Positions 52,105-62,602 of a stretch of DNA of 64,000 nucleotides are shown one piece after another. Location of the stretch: positions 31,099,182-31,163,181 of the forward strand of contig CM073893.1 of assembly GCA_037176705.1 (NCBI GenBank), given 5' to 3'. This stretch comes from Molossus alvarezi. Its lineage: Eukaryota > Chordata > Mammalia > Chiroptera > Molossidae. Each line of letters starts with the position of its first letter. Position 1 is the stretch's first letter. The position numbers and the translations under genes were made by a program. The notes below the pieces were generated by a model that was not told the origin of the DNA, did not search any database, and was given only the letters and a program-made list of their open reading frames with translations.

Positions 52105-52605
52105 GAAAATGGGTTGTTTTTAAATGCCTTAGAATTAATTCTTTGCACTCTATCATAAACTATATCCAGCAAAATATTACATATTTCAAAGTATTCATAG
52201 TGATTATGCTTTATTATTTTTATTATTTACACTAACTACAGGAAGTTATGGTTCTTTTTTTCAAACAAAGTATAAGATTTCACACATTCTGAGTAATAAC
52301 AATAGATGTTAGAAAAGAACGATAAATTAAAATTCGCAATGAGAAACAATCATGTTTGCTTCCACTTGGCAGCGAAACTGCTAAAGCTTTATCTGTGCTG
52401 GTGGGAGAAAGAAGTCACATAAAAGTTGGCAGTGCTTTCTTCTACTTCAAGTCCTCCCACATCTACTGTTAACTGACACCCTCCACACACTTAGAATTGT
52501 CCACTTAATTTGTTTTAAATAATTCTAAAATTTAGGGAATTTTTGAAGTGGACTTGAAGAAATTATTAGGAAATACGTGCATCAAATGGAATGATTTTTT
52601 AGGTT

Positions 52606-52667
52606 TTCTTTTCTTTCTTTCTTTTTGCATGTATGTATGTATGTATTTATTTATTTATTTATTTATC
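52606..52667. repeat. Compound microsatellite TTTC/TGTA/TTTA
   Basis: Successive short runs of TTTC, TGTA and TTTA tetranucleotides. Confidence 0.9.
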
Positions 52668-53888
52668 ATTAAAACTTTACTTTTTAGAGACACAACTTGC
52701 TTTTCTATGGTAAGGGATCCAGCTTCAATGGAGAAAATCTTCTATTCATTTTGGCACCTGTTTACATTTGCAGATGCCCTTCTTTCCATTGAGCTGCTTG
52801 CACTTGTTTTCATTAAGTGGAAACACCATGAATTCAGGTTGGTTTTTTGTTCTTTTTAGCCCTTCATGGCCATGCAGAGTAGTTCTTATGTATTCTTAAA
52901 ATAAAATGGTTTTTATGAATATTAGCCATGTTGTATATCAGCGATTTAGCAAATTTCTGCATGAGTGTTTCATGCTAGAAATCTATGACTTTCTTGATTC
53001 CCAAAGAAATATTAGTTTTTTAAATTATCTTTTTAGATTTATGTTAATATGTTTTAGGTCTATTATATACAACTCATAGAAATAAAGAATGCAGAGATCT
53101 TACCAAATAAGCAAAATAGGAAAAATGATGTTAAGAAGCCAACCGTTTCTCATGCCCAACATGAATAGCTCTGTTACAATGGTGTCTGCTATTTAGGTTT
53201 CATTATGCCACATTTCTATCAAAAGTGATCTGTGAACCACCTGTTACCAAACTGCACTGCTTGGATAAGAATGACTGTCTCTATATGCTCTGTATATAGC
53301 ATCCAAAGTCAAACATTCTAGAATTTTTTTTTTAAGTACATAGAATGCTAACAGTGATACAAAACAGAGTCTATATGTTTGGCATCCTCATCTTGCAGCT
53401 CAAAACAATTGTGATTTCTTTTTATGGCCATAAAGGAAGTTCAAAAAGGTCAGAAACAAAACAGAACCAAAACTACAAGTGTGATATATTTTATATTGAA
53501 TGAATTTATATAATCTTTATTATGTGAAATCAAATAGATCATAATTCTACTTAGGATTTACATTGTTCTTTCTAATATATTAAAAGATATTTAATGTCCC
53601 AGATTCTCTTCAGTGTTTTCCATGCACAGTCTAGTCATCACTATCTATATAGGAGCATCTGAAGTCGACAAGAGTGAACAGCCATAATAACCTTGATAAA
53701 GTAGTAAAATATATACTTTGATGTAACATTGTACAAAGAGATTTCATCAATTAAGATTTTAACTTGACCTGGAGTATTTTGCAGTGTCATAGGCTTATAA
53801 AATGTTCTGAATTTATTGACTAGATTGCATTTCTGCATATAAAAATGGAAAATACACAGAGGGATGCATAAAGAAAGAGGAGAAAGTT

Positions 53889-53936
53889 TTTGTTTGTTTG
53901 TTTGTTTCTTAGTTTTTTTATTTGTTTGTTTGTTTT
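53889..53936. repeat. (TTTG)n microsatellite, interrupted
   Basis: Two blocks of TTTG/TTGT units separated by 'cttagtttttttat'. Confidence 0.9.
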
Positions 53937-56160
53937 TAATAACCTAAGTTCCTCTATTTTATATGCTTATTTTAAGTACCATTATTGGGAGATACTCATG
54001 GGAAGAAACCTGCTTTTGACCTGATGGAGAAATTGAGGCAACAGAGCATATACATACAGAGCCCCAGTTCTGAAGGAAAATCAGGGCTCAAATATTGGTC
54101 TTTGGTGGTTTTTAAAGATCACACTGTTTTTTCCTAATCTTCCTGAAAAACACAGGCTTATGATAGAATTAGGGCACTTGTTTCGGCGCATGTGACTGAA
54201 GGCACCAAGAGCAGCATATTGTGTTCCACAAGTTCGATGGCTAATTTTGATTGCTGTCTTGTGAAATTTATATATTTTACAGAAATTGTTGAATAATGTG
54301 AACCCTTCAAAAATATTCCAAAGTATTGTCTCTTATTCTGAAGCTGGTTCAGGTTTTACTCGGGCCATAGAGATATAATAATCAGAAACAACGCTTTGGG
54401 GAATGGCCTTGAACACTTCTAAAGCCGGCTTTCAGAGCTAAAGAACTCAAATAAGCAATTGCCTCCACATTCATGTCAGGCAGTGGATATTTATGAGGGA
54501 AAGAAGTGATCTTTGGCACCTTGTGGACAATCAGAAAATACCAGCTAATCATTTCATGTCAACAGTTGAAACGAAAAAATAAATAAATTAGGAAAGCCTT
54601 GGCATCTTTTCCTCTCACGCAGATTCGGTTCTGTGTAATCAGAGCTCCATTGCGACCACTGTTAGTTCAAGGGGCAGATTTGAAGTATTAGAGATAGTGA
54701 CAGATTTACTAGATTAACTTTTACTGGGATCTTTTGGTGTCCCAGATAATTACTAGCCATGGTAAATCTGAATGATTTCGGCTTGTATTATTATAATGTG
54801 TGCATTCCCTTGTAAGCATTGATGTTGTGTCAAAAGAGGTATTATAAGGTCTATATTTAGTTTCGATTCATTGATTTGTATGTTTAAAGTATGTGTGTGA
54901 GAGAAGTATTTCATATCTCTGTTTTCTTCTTTCCCAAATTAAGAAGACAGTGAAAGTTTCTTTTGATTAATTTCCTAAATATTAAACAAACCATTCTGTC
55001 AGCTATCTATCTAATTTTAATTATTGATCTGTCATTCTTTGATTACTCAAGTGAGCACCACCAGAATCCCTTCATTAAATTTGCACATTGTATTTCTCCT
55101 TTCTGTTTTGTATGATTAATTCACACTGTCTCTTTGCATACTTATATACTCATTCTGAATATAGCGTCTTTTATCCTTCTCTTATTTTTTATATGTTGTT
55201 CTTTATTGGCTCCATACAAATGTTAGAGTGACCCCTAACATTTTCAAAAAGACCCTTGTTTAGACAATATATTATGTGGTCATCCAACATAAGATCATAT
55301 GGGTGAATACAACATAACATCATAAAAAGAAAAAGATTTAGACACAGGTTGTATGGGAAAAGAACTGTACTTGGAATAAGGAGAATAATTTTTGACACTA
55401 TTCTGGACCTCAATTTTCTAACCTGTAAAGTAAAGATTTTTTTTATTGCATGATCTTTAAATTATCTTGAATCCCTAAAATATAAAGTGTCACACACAAT
55501 TATCTCTCTTTTGCATTTCAAACTATGCAATGATTGTATATACATATAAACAGTACTTGCAAGTAAACAAGCTCAGATAGATATACTTGATTTAAGACAT
55601 GACCTGAATATCTGCATGAATATTCAATTTCTTTTGTTTGGAGTTATATTGTTATTATCCAAATACTTTTAGAAAATATCAAATAAAAATTCTAATGTAA
55701 TTGTTATTCTCTATGTAAAGAGTGAGTCAAACACATGGAAATCTGAACCTCTAAGAAAACTTCAGGCCAAGCAATTCTGAAAATAGGGTTTTCTCCACAG
55801 TGTTCAATTAAGAGTTAAATGAAACGTACTTTTTGTGTCACCATTTCTTTGAATGTCAGTAAACCATAGTTAAATTATGAATAGAAGGCCAATCTAAAAA
55901 TAAACCATCTCATTATTCTTCTCTAGTATTAAGATCTGATGGAAAAATGTAAAAAATGAAATTTAGTGTATTAAAAAATTAAAGAAAGACAAAAGCTAGC
56001 ATCACTTTTCAGTTTATCAAATTGCCTTGCCACAGTATTACTTTATTCTTTGCCTCTGGGATTTTTGTTACTTAATTTGTAGAAGTGGAGGGTAGTAAAA
56101 GAACCTGCATGATAGACATGGGAAAGCATTTTAATTCCACTTTATTCCTTTATTTTTATT

Positions 56161-56207
56161 TTTATTTTTTAAATTGATTTTAGAGAAAGAAAGAGAGGGG
56201 AAGGGCC
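56161..56207 (-). mobile_element. Possible Ves SINE body fragment
   Basis: 'aaattgattttagagaaaga' and 'aagagaggggaaggg' match only the 3' body of antisense Ves. The head is absent. Confidence 0.4.
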
Positions 56208-56831
56208 CTAGTCAGTTACTAATTTGCATGTGGCCCAAGTCCAATTCCCTTACTTTTCTGAAATTTCTCAGGTTTTTCCACTAGAGGATCCCTGAAGGCA
56301 GAGGATAGTAAATGCACACTTATGAGTCTTCTAACGACTTCTAGAAATACCCATAGTTTTGCTTTCTGTTTTATAATAAAATTTATTTTAACAGAGAAGT
56401 AATGATTTAAATTATTTTCCATTTAGTAATTGTAGTCTTATTCATCTGTTGTTTTGTATATCTTGAATACACTTTTCTGATAGAGAAGCATAGTGATCAT
56501 CATCAATGGCTCTGAAATTCTGATTCCATTCATTACAAAAATGCCCTAGAAGGAAAGAATAGTATATTTATGACCTTTTAACCTAAACTGTAAATTAATA
56601 CCATCCCCCAAAGATTGTGTGTTACTTATTATATGCTTAAGTGTGGAGTGAGAAATGTTACATTGCACATATTAAAAAGAGCAACAATAACCATGTGTTT
56701 TGCTAAAACATAGAGTCCCAAAATGAACGGCTTTCACTTGCAAGGGGCTCTGAATTCAAACTGAGTTTGCATCTAAATTGTATTGCACATCCTTGACTTG
56801 TTATTTCTGCCCAAGCATTATAACCTAATGG

Positions 56832-57025
56832 TAGCATTCACTGAGCGGTTTTCACGAACTGTTCTCAGGGCTACATGTGTATGCTCATTGAATCCCCACA
56901 GCAGCCCCTGAGGATATCCCCATTTTAAAGATGAGGACATGAAAAATATAGAAATTAAGCAATCTGACCCAGAACACGTGCAATGAGGTTTCAGATCCAG
57001 CTATCGGGTTTGCTAAATTCAATCT
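56832..57025 (-). mobile_element. MIR SINE, antisense
   Basis: 'aactgttctcagggctacat', 'tatccccattttaaagatga' and 'gaaattaagcaatctgaccc' match antisense MIR. It adjoins a GC-rich segment. Confidence 0.75.
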
Positions 57026-57129
57026 CCGTGTGTCCTCAATAGTCTAACTGCCCAACATTATTGATATTTGTAGGAATCCAGTTTTAGAGACTGAAATTTT
57101 CAGCCCCCCAAACAGTACAGGCAGCTAAC

Positions 57130-57440
57130 ATCAAAAAATGGTATGACTGCTCCCTCATTGCCTCCAGGGGGCTCTCTGACGGGCCGCTCTACAGCCGCAT
57201 GGAGCAACACAGGCAGTGTCTGACTTATAAATGACCCAAATACACAGAAGAACACTCTCCCTTCCTCATTGTCTGGGACTCATTCAGAACCCCTACTGCT
57301 GACTGTGCCCTCAAAAGTGGGAAAGGGAAAGAGCTATTAGACGCGGCGCAGCGAGGGATGCTGGCAGGCTCCCACGTGACGCTGGCCTTTCTTTTCCTGG
57401 CAGAAGCGTGCCTACATGTGTGCGTGCAGGTGTTTGCTTG
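57130..57440. promoter_or_regulatory. GC-richer, CpG-containing segment with CTCF-like site
   Basis: This patch stands out from the AT-rich intron. It holds several CpGs (gacgggccgctc at about 57179, acgcggcgcagcgagg at 57341-57356), an E-box CACGTG at 57373-57378 and a TG/CG-rich end. At 57161-57175, CCTCCAGGGGGCTCT resembles the CTCF core. It matches no repeat I know. A regulatory role is inference only. Confidence 0.35.
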
Positions 57441-57990
57441 TGTGTTCTGCCTTAGTTGTGTTTTTATATAACCAGTTTATTTAAAGTTTCACAAATGAGA
57501 CAGTTCACTCATTTTGTAAAGATGTGTACTCTTGGGCCAAGAAGTTCATTAAAAAAGTTCATACAAGGTGCCTTACTTTTCTCTAAATTTTGAGAAAATG
57601 TGGGGTTTATTAAGTCACATGGATGTTATTTAATCACCTTGCTTTTCTGCTTCTATGAAAAACATGCACCAGGTAAGAACTGCTTGGCATAAAACGAAGT
57701 TTTCTTGAGGGAGGAAAAGTCTTTAGGTGATTTGGGAGAAAGGGTGTTCAGCTCAGGAAATATAAGGAAGGAAGAACAAAGGAGATTGGAGTAAAATACA
57801 CTCCTATTTCACATTTTTCATAGTATCACTTCTGTGTCAGGAAAGGAGGGAATACTCCCACTGTTTTATTGTTCCCTGTTGGTATGACTTCGAATTAAAG
57901 CCAGAGTTAGTATTCTTAGTACTATAGTCAGCCACCCTATGAGTTTAGCAGGTTTTTGCAAATTAAACAAAGAATCTGTTTTCCTGTGAC
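57441..57990. other. Intron, nothing recognised
   Basis: Mixed-complexity sequence between the GC-richer patch and a truncated SINE. No assignment. Confidence 0.45.
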
Positions 57991-58140
57991 TTTTTTTTTT
58001 TTAGAGAAGGAGGAAGTTGGGTGAGAAATATGATGAGAGAGATATATCAATTGGTTGCCTCCAGCTGTATACACCCTGACCAGGAATTGAACCCACAACC
58101 TAGGTATGTGACTAGACCAGAAATCAAACCCTCAGGGCAC
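57991..58140 (-). mobile_element. Truncated Ves SINE, antisense
   Basis: Poly-T (57991-58001), GAGA body, 'ttggttgcctccagctgtat', 'gaccaggaattgaacccaca'. The tRNA-like 5' head is missing beyond 'ctcagggcac'. Confidence 0.85.
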
Positions 58141-59234
58141 TATGCCTTTTTAATGTAATAAAATACAGTTTGAATTTCCAAAGTCAGAATAATGAATACG
58201 ACTACAGAACATAACCCATTTGTTATTGTGTAATGTATGTGTTTGATACTTTTGATTGCATAGACAACTAGTGATGTTTGCTGGCTGTCATAAGAATATT
58301 GATTTATCCTTTTCTTTTTACTGTTATTGTTGCTGTTGTTGTTAGGGACATTTACAGAAAAGTGTTTAGATAAGATTTATTTCTGAATTAGTTTGATGTT
58401 TTAATATTGTTAGATATCTCTCCTCTGATTTCAAAATTAAAATGAATGAGAATTCAGCTGTATAGGTTTGTAATCTCTAGAAATTTAATCTGTCCCTGTC
58501 AGTTTGCCATTTTGTTTTGACATCAAAGTAGTATGGATTAAATAATTCCCCTCTTCTCTGTAGCCATTGTCAAGGATAATAATGATCACAAGGCTTATGT
58601 CTTTGTGACTTTTTGGTAAGCATTGTAGATTACAAAATCTGCTCATTAAAGCTGTCTAGTATTCAGCAGAAATTTCGTATAAAACCCAAAGTGTACTGAG
58701 CATTTTTTCTCTTTGATTATAGTTATGATAATCTAAATCAGTTGTTAGAATCTAACTTTGCATTATTTTTCTGGGTCAGTATAATGATTGAGAGCTAAAT
58801 ATCAAGAAAAAAATAATTTAATAGCTGTTTCCTATTGTAAAGTCTGGCGGTGACTCAAATCCCTACCAAGAACCTACTGAAACCTAAGATGTAGGCATGG
58901 CACTCTGAAGATATTATTTGAAACAAAGTGACAGGGGGTAATTTGCTATGCTATAATAAAGCATGAATTGATTTTTTTTTTTTTGCATTTAAAAAAACTG
59001 AAATAGCATGGCAGAAAGATTCTACTGTGAACAATATAACAAAACAATAAGAGATATTTTCTTGCATTTGTGTATAAGACACTGTCAGTTTTTACACAAA
59101 GATTTAATGTGTAACTTGGATTTATTGATTCTTGAGTTTTGCAGTTGCAAAGGGTACATGAATACTCAATAAATTACATGTATATATATACACACACACA
59201 TGCATGATTACATATATAAAATATAACAGGTATT
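58141..59234. other. AT-rich intron, nothing recognised
   Basis: Contains (TTG)n-like text at about 58322-58344 and poly-T at 58971-58984. Otherwise unassigned. Confidence 0.45.
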
Positions 59235-59275
59235 TATTTATTCACTTATTTGTTTATTTATGTATTTATTTTATT
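59235..59275. repeat. TTTA-rich low-complexity tract
   Basis: Imperfect TTTA/TTTG units, preceded by (TA)n/(CA)n at about 59178-59200. Confidence 0.85.
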
Positions 59276-59405
59276 CTTACATAGTTCCACAACAGGCCAG
59301 TTAGATTTGACTCAATTTCTTCTTAGAACTACTTGACATATAGTCTTCTCCCCTCTCACAGCATTTATTTTCTTTTATTCAGTAGAGTGTTCTTATTAAG
59401 TAGAG

Positions 59406-59754
59406 TGTTTTTATTGAGTGTTTGTATCCCTCCAAAATTCATAAGTCGAAAGGTGATCCCCAATGCGATGGTGTTAGGATGTGGGGCCTTTGGGAGGTAA
59501 TTGTATTGTAAGAGTGGAGCCCTCATGAATTGGATTAGTACCCTTATAAAAGTGACTCCCTTTCACCATGTGAAGACACAGGAAAAAGACAGTCTTCCAA
59601 AAACCAGGAAGTAGGTCCTCTCCAGAAACAAAATCTGCAGGTGCCTTGCTCTTGTATGTTTTCTCAGCCTTCAGAATGGTGAGAAATAAATTTCTGCTGT
59701 TCATAAGCACCCAATCTGTAGTAGTTTGTGAGAGTAGCCCAATGGACTAAGACA
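59406..59754 (+). mobile_element. Solitary MaLR LTR (MLT1/MST-like), sense
   Basis: 'ccaatgcgatggtgttagga', 'tgtggggcctttgggaggta', 'gagccctcatgaattggatt', 'ccatgtgaagacacaggaaa', 'aatggtgagaaataaatttc' and the end 'caatggactaagaca' follow the MaLR LTR consensus. Length about 349 nt. It contains an AATAAA-type polyadenylation signal (gaaataaatt). No internal coding region is attached. The minus-strand open frame at 59474-59710 is chance. Confidence 0.85.
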
Positions 59755-60300
59755 AATGTCTCACAGAAAAAAAAGATGGTTTAATATTAATATATTGGCA
59801 CATAAATCTCAAAACAAACACAATGTGTATGTGTATGTGTGTATACTAAATTAACGTAAAAAGAAATGCATTTAGTGATCATGCATGTAACTATTGCTTA
59901 TGTATAATATATTTTTGTGAAATTTAGTATCATACTTCTTAAGGGAAATATATTTCTGCCTTATTTTTTCACTTAAATTAAAAAAAGTAGTCATCCTACT
60001 AAATGTATAAAATTGGAATATTTTAATGTTTGTGCATGTATTCTCCTCAAAAGTGGGAAATGTATTAATAAATGCATTGAGATAATGTTGAGCATCCATT
60101 TGAATCATCTATCCATTTTATCCATAGAAAGTTTCTGGTGAAAAACATGCATGTAATTTGAAGCCATATTTACAAGTATAGAGATACGCTTTCTCCTTAC
60201 AAGAGACTATTTTATTGTTAATCCAAATACTCGTGCACATATGTGTGTATACCTACAGTCACACATTTTGTTTAATAGCACACTATTATACCTGAGGATA

Positions 60301-60508
60301 TGTTTTTATTTATTTTTTAGAGACAAGAAGGGAAAGAGAGAGAGAAACATCAATGTGAGGAAAAAAAACATTGACCCATTGCCTCCCACACATGCCCTGA
60401 CTGGGGATTGAACCTATAACTAGATATGTGCCCTGACTGGAAATCGAACCTTCTACCTTTTGGTGTATGGGATGATGTGCCAACCAACTGAGCTGCCTAA
60501 CCAGGGCT
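60301..60508 (-). mobile_element. Ves SINE, antisense, diverged
   Basis: 'tttattttttagagacaaga', GAGA body, 'gggattgaacctataactag', 'gaaatcgaaccttctacctt' and the head end 'gagctgcctaaccagggc'. Confidence 0.92.
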
Positions 60509-60736
60509 GCACAAGGACATTTTAAGCAGGGTTTCTATGCAGATGGCACTAAAAATGTGATTACTATACAAAAAAATCAAAAGTAATACAAACTGAAAAG
60601 AGAGGTAAACCATCTAAACAACAAGTACAAAGAGCTATTAATTTGCAGGTATTTTAAGAAAGTAGTCTCTTTCTAAGTACTTGGTAAGATTTGAAACAAT
60701 CTTACAAACACAGAATTTTTCTGGGTGATTTCAGTT

Positions 60737-61590
<854 letters not shown>

Positions 61591-61832
61591 TGATCAGTTG
61601 AGTTTTATGCTCAAGGGCATTGACATCAGTTTTACTGGCATATGTACTTCTCTTTGAGGCCACATTTAGTTTACTTATGAATCATAAGATAGAAGACAAC
61701 ACTTTAATTTAGCCACATTCACCTTGTTTTACTTTTCTAGAATGTACTTTTTAGTTTTTCCCATTTTCATTCATGAAAGTAACATTGTGCTATTTGGATA
61801 TTTTGTGTCTTGAAGTTACTTTTTTGGCAGTC

Positions 61833-62491
61833 TGTATTAGAGTCCTAGGGCTGCTGTAACAGAATACTATTAGATGGGTAGCTGGAAATAACAGAAATTT
61901 ATTCTCTCACAGTTCTGGAAACTGGAATCCAAAATCAAGGTCTCAGCAGGGCCATGCTCTCTCACAGCTCTAAGAATGGGTTCTTCCTTGCCTCTTCTTA
62001 GCTTCTGGTGGTTGCTGGTCATCCTAGACACTCCCATTTCAACCTGTGTGTTCACATGGTGTTATCCTTGTACAACTGTCTCTGAGTCTCTTGTTTCCCC
62101 CCTATAAGGATAGGAGTCATTGGATTAGGACACACCTAAATATGAATCTAAGCACTTCATCTTAGTAATTGTATTTGCAAAGACACTATTTTCAAATAAG
62201 ATTACATTCTGATTTTCTAGTTTGACATACAGTTTTCTTTTTAAAAAAAAATTTTTTTATTGATCTCCAGAGAGAAAGGAAGGGAGAGGGAAAAAGATAA
62301 ATATCAATATGAAAGATAAACATTAATCAGCTGCCTCATGCACATCCCCCACCAGGAATCAAATCCCAGGGCATGAGTCCTGACAGGGAATTGAACCAGC
62401 AGCCCATCAGTGCATGGGGCAATGCTCAACTGAGCCACATTGGTCAGAGTGGTGGACATAAACTTTGAGGCAGTACTATTTAACCCAGTCT
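61833..62491 (-). mobile_element. MaLR LTR (MLT1/MST-like), antisense, split by a SINE
   Basis: 'agggctgctgtaacagaata', 'aacagaaatttattctctca', 'cagttctggaaactggaatc', 'ggtctcagcagggccatgct', 'gtcattggattaggacacac' and 'aaataagattacattctgat' follow an antisense MaLR LTR. The remaining end resumes at about 62453 ('ggacataaactttgaggcag') after the Ves SINE at 62240-62452. Non-coding. Confidence 0.85.
62240..62452 (-). mobile_element. Ves SINE nested in the MaLR LTR, antisense
   Basis: 'tttttttattgatctccaga', GA-rich body, 'gcagcccatcagtgcatggg', head end 'gagccacattggtcagagt'. The LTR sequence continues on both sides. Confidence 0.92.
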
Positions 62492-62602
62492 ACCCTCTGT
62501 ATCCCCCAAATCGTATTTATACCATATACAAAATCCATACATGCCCCCACCCTACCCCCAGCCCAACATAATCCAAATGTCTTTACACTTTCCTGCATGA
62601 AC

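Larger units (their letters stand above)
52123..56160. other. Intron with candidate conserved segment near 54.0-54.8 kb
   Basis: Few repeats apart from microsatellites. 52350-52500 and especially 54000-54830 are of high complexity with CpGs and no homopolymers, unlike neighbouring intron. Confidence 0.45.

Noticed and set aside
51721..52123. Phe- and Pro-rich open frames on the + strand
   Set aside because: They read the L1 poly-T and C-rich 3' UTR antisense. No homology to a protein expected.
52548..52859. 103-codon + strand open frame
   Set aside because: It crosses a compound microsatellite and shows no recognisable domain or splice context.
59406..59754. Possible endogenous retrovirus with genes
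   Set aside because: Only a solitary, non-coding MaLR LTR is present. No retroviral coding sequence was recognised beside it or beside the antisense LTR at 61833-62491.
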